Source: Spiroplasma sp. SV19
GTDB taxonomy: Bacteria > Bacillota_I > Bacilli_A > Mycoplasmatales > Mycoplasmataceae
Reading direction: 5' to 3'
Length of the DNA stretch: 64,000 bases
Assembly (NCBI RefSeq): GCF_030060925.1
Contig: NZ_CP045455.1
Span: 62,001 to 126,000, forward strand
In this document: positions 43,713-55,315 of the stretch, in pieces
Numbering within the stretch: position 1 is the first letter of the stretch
How the letters are laid out: every line of letters starts with the position of its first letter
Notes under the pieces: model-generated
Told to the model about the DNA's origin: nothing
Database searches by the model: none
The model's input: only the letters and a program-made list of their open reading frames with translations
Position numbers and translations under genes: made by a program

Positions 43713-44108
43713 ATGGCGAACTATTTTGAAAAATTAAAATTATTAAGTACAAAAGCATATGCTCCATATTCTAAGTTTCATGTTAGTGCAATTTGTCTTT
43801 TAAAAGATGGTACAGAAGTCAGTGGTGTTAATATTGAAAATGCAGCCTATTCTGTAACAATATGTGCGGAACGAACATGTTTAGCACAAGTTTATACCTT
43901 GGGTTATCAAAAAGCAGATATTGTTAAACTTTTTTTATATACTGATAGTAACCAAAAAGGGTCACCATGTGGAACATGCCGGCAATTTTTATGAGAGTTA
44001 ATTGCTCATGATGTTCCATTAGAAATTTATAATCAAAAGGGTGAATCATATGTTGTAACAATTGGTGATTTATTACCATATGGTTTCACGAAAGAGGATT
44101 TACAATAG
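43713..44108 (+). CDS. cdd: Cytidine deaminase
   Basis: 131 residues. Active-site blocks: YSKFHVSAICLLKDG, NIENAAYSVTICAERTCLAQ (zinc Cys and catalytic Glu) and SPCGTCRQFLWEL with two further zinc Cys. Salvages cytidine/deoxycytidine to uridine forms. AAAGGAGTT precedes ATG 43713. Usual ybeY-dgkA-cdd neighbour; the expected next gene era is not here, replaced by a hydrolase. Confidence 0.95.
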
Positions 44109-44112
44109 GATT

Positions 44113-45198
44113 ATGGCGAAAAAACATAATGACGAACTAGATTTATATGATTTAGCTCATGACCGTGAATTAGTTACTGATCATAGTTATCGTATTGTTG
44201 ATGATGAACATTTAAAAGATTATATGAGTAATAATGCCCTTTATATTAAATTATTTTATGCCTTTCATGATAAGCGCATTTTACTAACACATCATACTTG
44301 GTGAAAGAAAACTGATAATGATTTAGAAGCATATTGTAAAAAATATATTACTGATTTAACAAAACGATTACGAATTGAGGAAATGACATTAACAGCAGCT
44401 GAATTAAATCAAAAATGAGATTTACAAGAATATGACATTCCTGGTTATGAAGATGTCCGCTTAAAAGCGGTTGCTATTCGGTCGTGAGTAAAAAATGATA
44501 ACAATAGAAAATGAGTCATAGTAGTACATGGTCTTAATTCACACAAGTTTCGAGCCATCTTTTTTGGTTTAATTTATTTGCGCCTGGGTTATAACATTCT
44601 TGTCTTTGACCAACGAAATCATGGTGAATCAACGTCAAAAATAACAACAATGGGATATTATGAAAAGTATGATTTAGCTGCAGTTGTTAAATTTTTACAA
44701 ACAACGATTGATCCAAAACTAAAAGAACTTAATTTTCACGGATGGTCAATGGGCACCTTTGTAATTATGGAATATTTAAAATTAGCATTTGTTAAAAACA
44801 AAGTAATTAAAAGTGCGATTTTAGATTCAACAATTAGTAATTTAAATGCTTTATATCGTTATTATATGTTAAAGATTAAAGTTAATTATGATGAACATTA
44901 TTATGCAATTCGGCGCTATGCTATTGATACCCGGGGCTATGATCCAGAACAAATTAATCCTGGTGAAAACTTAAGGCAATTGGCAAAATTACCGGTTCTA
45001 TATCTTTTAAATAAAAAAGATCATGCAACACCTTATGTTATGGGGCGAGAAGCTTATCAAAACAAACGAAGATATGAACGAAAAAAAATTAGTAATCGTG
45101 TTGTTTTTAATTGTGACCATGTGCGAGGTATTTATTACAATCCGGCACAGTATATCGCAGCAATTACAACATTTATTACTAATGCAAAACGAAAATAG
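44113..45198 (+). CDS. Alpha/beta hydrolase
   Basis: 361 residues. Nucleophile elbow GWSMG (Ser near 211), oxyanion HGLNSH (near 137), a DQRNHGES loop and late acidic/His (KKDHATP; CDHVRG). Long N-terminal helical part of about 130 residues. It resembles the family related to YqkD/BsuPeptidase-like lipases; the substrate is unknown. Four TGA Trp. Starts 5 bases after cdd, so it is in the same operon. Confidence 0.82.
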
Positions 45199-45234
45199 TG
45201 ATCAATAACGCGTTAGTTATTTTATTACTATTTT
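45192..45234. terminator. Bidirectional terminator
   Basis: AAAATAGT (45192-45199) with ACTATTTT (45227-45234), inner AATAAC/GTTATT. Between convergent genes. Confidence 0.75.
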
Positions 45235-45239
45235 GCTTT

Positions 45240-46079
45240 TTATTTGTTTTTTTTGGTTGTCATTTTTGTTTTAATGTTTTGATAAATAGTTTCATATCAT
45301 AAAGTTTTATCTTGATACTTATTAAATACTCGATACATTCCATTGTTAAAACTTTGTAAGAGAACATGGAAAGTAGTAAAGACCACTGTAAAAATAAAGA
45401 TGATAAAGAAAGTTGCTTGAACTTTTGTTAATCCGGCTATTATTGGATTATCAATATCTAAAAAAGGGTAGGGATAAGCTCAAACAGTAGCGCCATCACG
45501 GTTTCAAGCAGCGGCACGAATTAAAACATATATTAAATAAAAAATGGGATAACTTAAACTAATTCATCAATCTTTTGTTAAAAATTCTTTTTTTCAACTA
45601 AGACGATGATCACCAAACGATAATAAGGTATAAATAAAAAATAAGATGGGCATAATAAAGTGCGTCACAACCGTACAAGCAATTTGGGCCTTAGTATATT
45701 CAGCAATAGTTACTTGACCATTCTTATAACCAATAATAATTCCAATTCAAAAAATAAAAAACATTAATAAGTTTCAATTTAAGATGCTTAATTTAAAGTT
45801 TGTTGAAAAAAACCAACTCTTTTGCTCACGATGATGGTTAAAAATGGCTAGCAATAATCAAACAATCGTAATAATATTAACTTGCACGGAATAAAAACTT
45901 AATAATATATCATAATTTTGTAAACTAGATCGATATGAATATTTATTGACATATCAGAATTCTTTAAAAATATCAGCATAAAAGCCATAAGCTAAAAAGG
46001 CAAAAGCTAAACTAGCGATTATTACTTTATAATATCAAAGATAATCTTTATATCAAATTCGATAAGTTCAACGTTTCAT
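45240..46079 (-). CDS. Pr6Pr-like integral membrane protein (six spans)
   Basis: 279 residues. ATG 46079 has AAGGAGGAAT 4 bases upstream. Six hydrophobic spans, rich in TGA-coded Trp. The motif W-A-YPYPFLDIDNP near 190 and the preceding FYLIYVLIRAAAW match what I recall of the Pr6Pr family. Function unknown. A convergent terminator follows. Confidence 0.62.
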
Positions 46080-46217
46080 AATTCCTCCTTGATAATCTTT
46101 TAAATATTATCATAGGAATACTTTGTTAAAAAGAAAATTTTTATAATTTTATAATTTTTGCTAAGGCAAGATAAAAAAATTTCCAAATTATGACAGTGTT
46201 ATTTTATTTTTTAGTGT

Positions 46218-46431
46218 TATAATAAAAAAGTGAGTTGTAATAACTCACTAATTTAAAAATATATATGTGAGAGCATACTCAAGATCGCGAAACCACAACT
46301 ATGCTCTCATAAATAATTATAGCATTTTGCTGTAAATTTATGAGAGTTTTAGTTTTAAAATTCTCATTTTTTTGTGAAAATTTTAAAATTATCTCATTTT
46401 TATTGTTTTGAACTCCCTATACCTTGAGTAT
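46218..46431 (+). promoter_or_regulatory. Multi-hairpin leader with competing stems
   Basis: -10 TATAAT (46218-46223), start near 46230. Hairpin GTGAGTT/AACTCAC (46230-46248). Then four mutually complementary blocks: A TGAGAGCATA (46268), B TATGCTCTCATAAAT (46300), C ATTTATGAGAG (46336) and D TTCTCAT plus seven T (46361-46373). A pairs with B, B with C, C with D; C-D is terminator-like. CTTGAGTAT (46423) can also pair with the loop segment ATACTCAAG (46275). The layout looks like transcription attenuation of the next gene. The region 46080-46217 is empty. Confidence 0.55.
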
Positions 46432-46479
46432 TTATTACATATATATTTCATTTTGTTATAAAACTTGGAGGTTTTACTT

Positions 46480-48597
46480 ATGAAAGCTGTTAGTGTAAAA
46501 ACCTTATGTGATAGATGTCAAACTAAGCTAAAACAAAAATTAATGATTGTAAAACATGAAAAAAAAGAATTTTTTAAAAATCCAATTTTATTGGAAATTA
46601 AAAATTTAGAAATTATTAAAAAACGAAAAGAATATAATGTTAACATTTTGATTTATTTGCAATGTGCAAAACGTCGTTTTGGTCTTTTTGTTAAAGAAAG
46701 TTTATTTGATGAAAAAGACGATATTAAAGCAATTGTTAAAGGATGTTTATTTGATTCTAATGAAGAAAATGAAATTCAAACTAATTTTCCTAAAGAACAC
46801 AGTATTGTTAAAAAAGAAGTAAATTTACCTGTTTCAGTAAAACAACATTCTGTTGCAGTACTTAAAAAAGGTTATTTACAAAATCGTCATTTAGCTGTAA
46901 CTCCTTATCATCGACTTTGCTGTGTAACCCAAATGAAACGCCATATATTAATTATTGGTCTATTAGTAATTTTGTTAATTGCAGCTGGTTTAGGAACAAC
47001 TTTGGGTCTTTATTTTTCACAAACAGGGTCTAATCCAAGTACTGTTGCTAGTCCCAAAAAATGATCACGAGTTTCTTTAGATACCGTAGTTAAAAATTCA
47101 ATGCTAGGTAATATTAAAAATAATACTAACACAACTATTTTAGCCGCTGTTAAAGCAAAAAATCCAGATTTAAAAACAGAGGATGTTTTTATTCAAGATA
47201 TTCTAGAAACAAAAGCCCGTGTTTATGTAAAGTCTTCTAGTATTTATTATGTTGATAATTCTTATATTGATGTTTATTTTCTTCCTGATCGACTAACTAT
47301 TAATACACACCTTTCTAATTTAGTCTTATGAGAAAAAGTTGATCAATTAACAGAAAAAAACATTTTAATAGTTACTAAAAAAAGTAATCCAAAGTTAGTT
47401 ATTAGTCAAATAATGGTTAAAAATATTATGCCAAATCAAGCTAGTATTGTCACAAAAGTTAATAGTACTACTTATGTTGATAATGATATGATTACAATCT
47501 ATTTTAACACAAGTGGGAAAAAATTATTGTCTGCTGATTTGTCAAATGTTAATTTAGGTAAAATTGAAGATAAAAAACCAACTACAATTTTAACTGCTGT
47601 AAAAGCAAAAAATCCAAGTCTTCTTATTAATGAGGTTACTGTTGATCTTAACTCAATTAATAGTCGACAAGCAACTATTATTGTTAAAACAGAAAGTTTA
47701 AAATATATCGCAACTAGTTCTGTTATTGTTAATTACTCTTTATTAAATCTGCAACTTGGTCAAATTAAAGATATTTTATTTCGAAAAGAGACAGGATGGG
47801 GATCATCTTTATTTAATTTTTCTGTTAATAATAAAATTGTCCAATTAGATAATGGTGAAATTTTAGTACCAAATGAAAATGGTATTTTATCACAAATTAA
47901 TTTAGAAACAAAAATATTAAATCGAAGAAGCTCTAGCTTTTTTTCAAATTCAATTATTCAAATGCAGGATAATATTTTTTGAGGACAAAATACAAATAAA
48001 ATCTATGAATATAAGCAAATAGGTACAGATATATTAAGGGAAGAAAGAACTGTTTTTACTGACCCAAACCCCGATTATGATTATCGTTCAACACTAACGC
48101 GGTTACAGGATGGTACAGTATTAGTTACTTGAGGTAAAAATCTTTATCGTTTATCTTCAACGGGAGAAAAAATTGATGCTATTGCAGGAAATTATTTTAA
48201 TAATAGTATTCAAAATGTTATTCAATTAGCAAACGGAAAAATTTGGTTGCAAACTGAACGGATGATTTATGAAATTGATTTCTTTAATAAAAAATTGACA
48301 AAAATTTTAGATACTAAAAATACTTCATTTTTATCTTCAATGGAAATTAGTGCTATTGTCCCTTTACAAGATGGTACCGTTTTACTTGCTGGTGTGCCTT
48401 GAGAGGGCGGTGGTAATAAAAAATATGATATGTATGTTCTAAGTATTGAAGGAAATATTCAAACTTACCATACTGATTATAATAAACCATTTATTGATGA
48501 TAGTATTATTACTTCCTTAATTCAACTGCAAGATGGAAGAATATTAGCTTTAGCAACTGGTGAAAATTGAAGAATATATCAATTAAATACAGAATAA
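46480..48597 (+). CDS. Large type II membrane protein with tandem domains and propeller-like end
   Basis: 705 residues; ATG 46480 follows TTGGAGGTT. The N-terminal soluble part has CDRC (10-13). Membrane span at about 157-179. Three related 80-residue domains (about 205-430) each start T-T-I-L-x-AVKAKNP and end in a strand with YVDN. The C-terminal part (about 440-705) has blades with LDNGEILVP, LQDGTVLVT, LANGKIWLQ, LQDGTVLLA and LQDGRILAL. Same plan as the protein at 8974. Probably a surface sensor or adhesin controlled by the leader upstream. Confidence 0.65.
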
Positions 48598-48667
48598 TCT
48601 AAAAGTATTCGCCTTTATTAAAATGCTTTGTTATAATGTTAATAAAGTTAGAAATAAGGTGATATAT

Positions 48668-49006
48668 ATGGCAAATAAAATTAAAATTGAAAAAATGCAA
48701 TCATTGATTGCCCGTGATTTAACACTTATTATGCAGCGTGAAATTCGTGATGAAATTTTAAATACTTTATCAGTTAATGCTGTTAAATTATCAAATGATT
48801 TAGGTCATGCGAAAGTTTACTATTCTTCATTATTAACAAAGCCAGAATTAGAATTAACTAATGTGGTACAAGAATATAAAGGTGAAATTCGTAGTAAGTT
48901 AGCACATAAATTAGAAATTTATCGTTGTCCAGATTTGGAATTTATTTATGATCATTCATTAGATAATGCAAATAATATTGAAACAATTTTGCAGAAACTA
49001 AAATAA
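48668..49006 (+). CDS. rbfA: Ribosome-binding factor A
   Basis: 112 residues. Helps mature the 16S rRNA 5' end in the 30S subunit. The KH-like order is seen: KIEKMQSLIARDLTLIMQREI, VNAVKLSNDLGHAKVYYS, then CPDLEFIYDHSLDNANNIE. ATG 48668 has AAGGTG 6 bases upstream, better than the in-frame ATG 48623, which overlaps a -10-like TTATAATG. Confidence 0.93.
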   Translation: MANKIKIEKMQSLIARDLTLIMQREIRDEILNTLSVNAVKLSNDLGHAKVYYSSLLTKPELELTNVVQEYKGEIRSKLAHKLEIYRCPDLEFIYDHSLDNANNIETILQKLK

Positions 49007-49048
49007 AAAAAATCTCATAATTAATAACTTAATTATGAGATTTTTTTT
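49005..49048. terminator. Bidirectional terminator between rbfA and folD
   Basis: A-rich ATCTCATAATTAA (49011-49023) pairs with TTAATTATGAGAT (49029-49041), T/A tails both sides. Confidence 0.85.
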
Positions 49049-49049
49049 A

Positions 49050-49910
49050 TTATAAATTATTGTTTTGATAATAAAGATATAAAATATTTTCTAATAAAGC
49101 TGCGATTGTCATTGGTCCAACCCCACCAGGAACGGGGGTAATCATTTTAACTTTTGACAACACATTTTCAAAATCAACATCGCCACATAGTTTATTATCT
49201 TGGTCGCGGTTAATTCCAACATCAATAATAATGGCATTTTCTTTTATCATTTCCGAAGTTATCATTTTTGGTTGTCCAACCGCGGAAATCAAAATATCAG
49301 CTTGTTTTGTAAAAAAACTTAGATTTTTTGTTTGAGAATGACAAACAGTAACGGTGGCTGAAGCGTTGATTAATAAGTTAGCAAGAGGTTTTCCAACAAT
49401 ATTACTACGGCCAATCACAACAACATGTTGTCCTTTTAGTTCAATTTGATAGTGCTTTAATAGGAACATAATTCCTTTTGGTGTTCCGGGTAATAATTGA
49501 TAATGGCCAAGCATTAGATTACCTAATATTTGGGGAGTAAAACCATCAACATCTTTTGTTATTGTAATACTATTAATAATTTTTTCACTATTAATATGCA
49601 TTGGTAAAGGAAGTTGGACAAGAATAGCATCAATTGTTGAGTCCTGATTCAATTGATTAATAAGGTTAAGCAAATCTGATTCAGTCATTGCTTCAGGATA
49701 TGTTAGAACATTACAAATAATACCAACTTTTTCACAAGCAATTTTTTTATTTTTAATGTAAGTACTACTTGCTTTATTATTCCCAATTTGAATAATTGTT
49801 AAACTAGGAACACGATGGTTCTTTTTTTTAATTTCAATAACTTCTGTTGTGACTTTTGCTTTAATTAGTTCACTAACCATTTTTCCGTCAATTATTTTGG
49901 TTTTATCCAT
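49050..49910 (-). CDS. folD: Methylenetetrahydrofolate dehydrogenase/cyclohydrolase
   Basis: 286 residues. Bifunctional folate enzyme: K56-type catalytic [14 protein letters not shown], cyclohydrolase [11 protein letters not shown] and the NADP loop [14 protein letters not shown] are all present. Converts methylene- to formyl-THF. Promoter divergent from the GNAT gene at 49982. With fhs nearby it makes 10-formyl-THF for purines and fMet. Confidence 0.95.
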   Translation of the reverse strand: MDKTKIIDGKMVSELIKAKVTTEVIEIKKKNHRVPSLTIIQIGNNKASSTYIKNKKIACEKVGIICNVLTYPEAMTESDLLNLINQLNQDSTIDAILVQLPLPMHINSEKIINSITITKDVDGFTPQILGNLMLGHYQLLPGTPKGIMFLLKHYQIELKGQHVVVIGRSNIVGKPLANLLINASATVTVCHSQTKNLSFFTKQADILISAVGQPKMITSEMIKENAIIIDVGINRDQDNKLCGDVDFENVLSKVKMITPVPGGVGPMTIAALLENILYLYYQNNNL

Positions 49911-49981
49911 TAAGGTTTCCCTCTTTTCTATGTTAAAATGTTTTTATATAAGTATTGTATATGAAAGGACCATAAAATTAA

Positions 49982-50434
49982 ATGCAAAATGCAATCATTT
50001 TTAAAAGCATAGTTGGAAATAATAATTCAATTTATGACAATGCGATAATAATTAGAAAAATTGTTTTTGTTGATGAACAACAGGTCCCCTTAGCAGAGGA
50101 AGTTGATCAATATGATCAAACTGCTTATCATGTTGTTGGATACTATGATAATGAACCAATATGCTGTGCTCGTATTTTGCAACAAGACGGAAAATGGTTT
50201 TTAGGGCGGATTGCTGTTCTTAAAAATTATCGTCAACACCAAGTGGGAACTTTATTGTTACAAACCTTATTAAATTATGTCCAAACCAAGCATCAACCTA
50301 TTGCTGTCTATTTATTTGCTCAAAGTCAAGTTGTGGGTTTTTACGAAAAATTAGGTTTTATTAAAAATGGGGAAAGTTTTATTGATGCAAATATTATACA
50401 CTTTCCAATGGTTTATTATTATAATAACAATTAA
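49982..50434 (+). CDS. GNAT-family N-acetyltransferase
   Basis: 150 residues, the ElaA/YjdJ-like group (IRKIVFVDEQQVPLAEEVDQYDQTAYHVV start). Acetyl-CoA loop near residue 80-92 (LKNYRQHQVGTLLL) and C-terminal QVVGFYEKLGFIKNG. Substrate unknown. It starts 71 bases from the divergent folD start. It is followed 15 bases later by fhs. Confidence 0.88.
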   Translation: MQNAIIFKSIVGNNNSIYDNAIIIRKIVFVDEQQVPLAEEVDQYDQTAYHVVGYYDNEPICCARILQQDGKWFLGRIAVLKNYRQHQVGTLLLQTLLNYVQTKHQPIAVYLFAQSQVVGFYEKLGFIKNGESFIDANIIHFPMVYYYNNN

Positions 50435-50449
50435 AAGGAGTTGACAAAA

Positions 50450-52057
50450 ATGGAAAAAATTACAACAATTGGGACAAAAATTGGTTTAACAGCAGATGAT
50501 TTAATTAGTTATGGAGATTATATTGCGAAAGTAAAACCTTTTAATTTTAGTCATTTGCCAAAAAAAGCGAAATTTATTTTAGTAACAGCAATTAACCCAA
50601 CCAAGGCAGGTGAAGGAAAAACAACATGTTCAATTGGAATTGCCGATATGTTAAATCATTTAGGTTATCAAACAACTCTTGCATTACGAGAACCATCGTT
50701 GGGTCCAGTTTTTGGATTAAAAGGATCAGCAACTGGTGGAGGTGAATGTGTTATGCAACCAGAAAATGAAATTAATTTACATTATACTGGTGATTTTCAT
50801 GCAATTACCACAGCAAATAATATGGTTAGTGCTATTATTGATAATATTCTTTATTGGGGTAATACTTTACAAATTAATCCAGCAAAAGTGGTTTGACAAC
50901 GCTGTTTGGACGTTAATGATCGTGCTTTACGAAATGTTGAAATTAAAATTAATGATAAAATTCAGCGAAATGAGCACTTTCAAATTACTGCTGCTAGTGA
51001 AATCATGGCTATTTTAGGGCTAAGTAAAGATTTTAATGATTTACGTCGCCGCTTAGACCAAGCAATTGTTGCTTATAATTTTAAGAATGAACCAGTTTAT
51101 TTACATCAGTTACAAATTACGGGCTCTTTATTAGCCTTGTTGAAAGATGCTTTATTACCAAATTTAGTGCAAACAAAATATGGAACACCATTATTGGTGC
51201 ATTGTGGTCCTTTTGCAAATATTTCACATGGTGCAAACTCTTTAATTGCAACTGATCTAGCGCTAAAATTAAGTGATTATGTTGTTAGTGAAGTTGGTTT
51301 TGGCAGTGATTTAGGGTTTGAAAAGTTCAATGATATTATTAATTTACAAGAGGAATATACCCCCGACTGTACGGTGTTAGTAGCAACCATTCGGGCTTTG
51401 AAATTACATGGTGGTGCTGATGAAAAAGAATTAACAACAGTTGATCTTGCTAGTTTGCAAAATGGATTATTTCATTTAGAACGTCATATTAAAATTATTC
51501 AGAATTATCATTTAAATTTTGTTGTTTGTTTAAATCAATTTGCAACAGATAGTACTGAAGAAATTACATTAGTAACAAATTGGTTGACAGAACAAAAAAT
51601 TCCTTTTGGGATTAATAATACTTATCATCTTGGTATTAAAGATAATCCAATGTTAGTTAAAACTATTATTAAACAAACAACACAACCACAACAATATCAA
51701 TTATTGTTTAATCCAGCAACAACTTCATTATTAGACAAAATTAAAATTATTTGTGAAAAAATTTATCAGACAACTAAAATTGCCTTCAGTGCTGTTGCAC
51801 AAGAGAAAATTGCTTTTTTTCAACAAGACAATAAATATAAAAGTTGACCAGTTTGTATGGCTAAGAATCATCAAACAATTTTTGGTAATAAAGCTGCAAC
51901 TGATGATCACATTACGATTCGTGATCTTAAAATTAATTCGGGAGCAGAATATTTTATTGTATATTTGGCAGATATTATTACAATGCCGGGTTTAAATAAA
52001 AATCCTAATGCACTTGTGATTGATGTTGTTGATAATCAGATTATAAATATTAAATAA
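50450..52057 (+). CDS. fhs: Formate-tetrahydrofolate ligase
   Basis: 535 residues, slightly short of the usual 555. ATP/formyl-phosphate loop PTKAGEGKTT (near 52) and EPSLGPVFGLKGSATGGG are intact. ATG 50450 has AAAGGAG about 10 bases upstream; the TTG at 50441 lies too close to it. Two TGA Trp codons (50894, 51845). Supplies 10-formyl-THF, paired with folD across the divergent promoter. Confidence 0.95.
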
Positions 52058-52100
52058 TTTTTGTTATAATTAAATGGAATTAAAATTAGGGGCGAATTTA

Positions 52101-53444
52101 ATGCAGAAAAAAGCAAAATTTTTAGAATTAAATAGTATTGTTAGTAAGCAACTTAATTTAGCAAGTAATATTCGTAAAAAAATGTATGAGATTTTTACTA
52201 TTTATAAAAAAGGTTTTCAAAAAATAGGCTATCAAACCATTGCCCTTGGTGAATATGGCCTTAAAACTTTAACAAAGTACGATAAACTTGAATTGGAATT
52301 AGCAGTTGTGAAATATGGCCCTAAAAGTAGTAACGGGTTACGAGAACGGATGTTTCAAACTGTGCTAGCTGAAATGCGCAAAAATGTTAAAAAAGGGACA
52401 GTTATTAAAGACACCCAAAATGAGGGATACTTAGAATATCAAATAGATGATGAAATAAATCTTATTGTTCGTATTATTCCCTTTTGTTATAAAAAAAATG
52501 CTGAAGGGGAATTGACATATATTTTTTGACGAAATGGGATTGAAAAAAGTGATAATGTAATTCAAGTAGTACAAGGTTTTAATAAGGCAAATAAAATTTC
52601 AAATAACTTATTACGAACATTAATAAAAATGATTAAATATGTTCTTAAAACTGATTTTACCTATTATTATATTTTATATACATTAACATTACGGTGATTT
52701 TATGAGTATTTTGTTAAAAAATATGACAACTATTTGCAAAAAATTGATGTAAGCAAACGAATTGAAAAAGAAGATTTAATAAAATATCGAAATATTAATT
52801 TTCAAAAAACTTGATTTTTAAATAATATTGATGGTGAAGAATTAATTTTTTATATTTTAGAACGTTATTGAAAAACAGAAACTTATTATTTTCGTGAATT
52901 TGAATTTATTGAAGAAGAAATTTTTGAATCAATTTCACGTTATAGTTGATATACCAATAATTGTTTTTTAACACCATATGATTATTATGTTGATTTTAAA
53001 ATTTATAATATTAAAGAATTTAATGACTTAAATTATGTTCAAGGAGAATTAAAGAACGCTGATTTTTCACGAATTCAATATGATTATTGTCGTAATCATG
53101 ACTTGGGAATTTATGTAACACCAGTTAAAATTAGTGGCGTTGTTGGATTTATTACTTATGCAATTAATTTTAAGAAAAAAGCAACAGCATTGTTTAAAAA
53201 ATTAGATCCTGCTAAACGGAAAGATGCTATGAGTGTTAATCAACGTGAAATTATGGAAGAGTTAAATCTAATTGCTCATAAGTGACTGACAACATATCGC
53301 AAAAAATTAACTTATATTAAGGTTTATTTTGATAAAAAATACCCGATTATTTCTTCATCAAACTATTATATGCGGTTGCAAGCAATTATGACTTCTGTTG
53401 ACAGTTTAAAAAATGATGATTATATTACTGGAAACGATAATTAG
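52101..53444 (+). CDS. Unknown protein, possible inactive nucleotidyltransferase fold
   Basis: 447 residues. ATG 52101 is chosen for TTAGGGGC upstream; TATAAT at 52064 is the likely -10. Residues about 48-70 (TIALGEYGLKTLTKYDKLELELAV) align with the G-S/E-Y-x-K/R-x-T...D-x-D start of OAS1/CD-NTase-type transferases, but the acidic pair is poor. The later IDDEINLIVRIIPF recalls their third strand. The rest is Tyr/Trp-rich with TGA codons. If right, it is a degenerate member. Low certainty. Confidence 0.4.
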
Positions 53445-53571
53445 TTCTGTGTTTTCTTACTATAGTTATTAGTTTTTGTAGATTTTTTTTGGTAAAAACC
53501 AGTAAATATAAGGTGTAATAATATTTTGTTTCTTACAAGGATTAAAAAAGTTATTATATGGGGTGAAAAAA

Positions 53572-54057
53572 GTGTCAGTTTTAGGAAGCAATAATTGTAG
53601 TCAGTTTTATGATAATGTAATTAGGGAGTTATCATTGATTGTAAATAATGAGAAAATTATTTCACATGATAATCCTGTTTTAGCATTAGAAATCAAGTTA
53701 TATTATGTAATGAAAAGTGCAAAATATAATTCAGGACAAAAAGATGAAATATTAAAGCAAATGATTAATGAACGAACAAAAACATTAGAACATAAGGTTA
53801 CTGAGTTAATTAAAGAATATGCGCAAGTTTATCAAAAACTTTATCAAAAACCATTAGATTTACAATATGCTTATATTTCAATTTTGAAAAAAGTAAAATA
53901 TTTTGTGCAAGAACGTTATGGTGATCGTTTAAACATTATTCGTAATTTTTATTGTCGTTATTTAGAATGTGGACAATGAGTTGAATTAGTAGATGACATT
54001 ATTGCAGAGTCACAACGAAGAATGCAAGCTGCTTTTTTTACTAAAGAACAGCAATAA
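53572..54057 (+). CDS. Helical hypothetical protein (161 aa)
   Basis: GTG 53572 lies 6 bases after GGGGTG, favoured over GTG 53563. All-alpha, Lys/Glu-rich, with a stretch of Tyr/Gln helices (YAQVYQKLYQKPLDLQYAY). One TGA Trp. It ends before a strong terminator. No family recognised. Confidence 0.55.
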
Positions 54058-54066
54058 GATAATAAT

Positions 54067-54106
54067 AAAAATCGATATATTAATATTTTAATATATCGAT
54101 TTTTAT
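54067..54106 (+). terminator. Intrinsic terminator
   Basis: AAAAATCGATATATTAA and TTAATATATCGATTTTT form a long stem with T tail. Confidence 0.9.
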
Positions 54107-54146
54107 TTGTATAATTAACAAAAGACAAGAAAGACAGGTGGATTTG

Positions 54147-55313
54147 ATGGCAAAAATCATATTAGTTATTACGGGGAGCGTTGCTGCTTATAAGGGACTT
54201 GCTTTATATGAAACATTAAAAAAAGACCATCATGTTGAATTAATTTTAACGCAAGGGGCCGTAAAGTTTTTAAAAACAATTCCACCAACGGCTAAAACAG
54301 AAATCTTTACCCAACAATATTATGATAAAAATGTTCCTTCTGAACATATCACAATTGCGGCTGAAGCTGATTTATTTATTGTATACCCGGCAACCCAAAA
54401 TTTTATTGCTCAAATGACGCATGGTTTTACTGACAGTTTGGGAAGTTTGGTTTATAGTGTTGTACAAAGTCATAAAATGGTTTTTCCGGCAATGAATAGT
54501 GGAATGTATCTTTCTCCAGCTAATTTACGTAATTTAAGACAGTTAACAATTGATGGGGTGCAGGTTTATGAGCCACGATCAGGAATGTTAGCATGCAATA
54601 CAATAGGAATTGGACGGGCTTGAGAATGAGCAGATGTTTTAACTGAAATTAACCAATTTTTGCATTGAAAAAAAATATGACAAGATAAAAAAGTAATGCT
54701 TAATTTTGGTCGCACAAAAACATTCCTTGATGATATACGCTATCTGACAAACAATTCAAGTGGTAAAATGGGGGACGCCTTACATACTGTTTTATCTTGA
54801 ACAAAATGCGCTTTAACAACAATTGTTGGTGATTGTGATTTTCCAATTTATTATGATCATCATAAAGTAAAAACCAATCAAGAAATGTTAACAGCAATGT
54901 TAACACAATATGAACAACAAGATGTCGTTATTGCTTGTGCCGCTTTAAATGATTATCAAGTTGCGGCACCGGTCACAGGGAAAATCAAGAAGCGGACTCA
55001 CTCCCAACTTGATGTAACATTGACTTCAAATGTTGATGTTTTATTTGAATTGGGGAAGTTAAAACAGCACCAAATTTTAATTGGTTTTAGTGCCCAAACT
55101 GATTTTAATTTAGCTTATGGTAAACAGAAATTAATTGAAAAAAATTTAGATTTAATTGTTATTAATCAAATCAATACGATGGGATCTGATCAAAATGAAG
55201 TTATTTTGTTAACCAAGAAAATGCATCGTCAAATTCCAAACCAAAGTAAAATTATTGTTGCTCAAGCAATTTTAACAGCAGTTAGTGAAATTATAGAAGA
55301 GAGAGATAAATAA
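54147..55313 (+). CDS. coaBC: Phosphopantothenoylcysteine synthase/decarboxylase
   Basis: 388 residues. The N-terminal CoaC flavoprotein half (ITGSVAAYKGLALYETL, active-site His in SEHITIAAEADLF, PAMNSGMY) is followed by the CoaB ligase half (FGRTKTFLDDIRYLTNNSSGKMG, ACAALNDYQV, KIKK). ATG 54147 follows AGGTGG. Adds Cys to phosphopantothenate and decarboxylates it. Overlaps no gene; coaX starts 2 bases after it. Confidence 0.93.
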
Positions 55314-55315
55314 GA

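Noticed and set aside
46266..46313. 15-codon ORF in the 46-kb leader as a true leader peptide
   Set aside because: It includes a TGA-coded Trp and a Thr-rich patch, but no ribosome site and no amino-acid biosynthesis gene downstream. Kept only as a remark.
50736..51995. Overlapping ORFs in other frames of fhs
   Set aside because: They lie within the clear fhs frame under code 4 and have no separate ribosome site.
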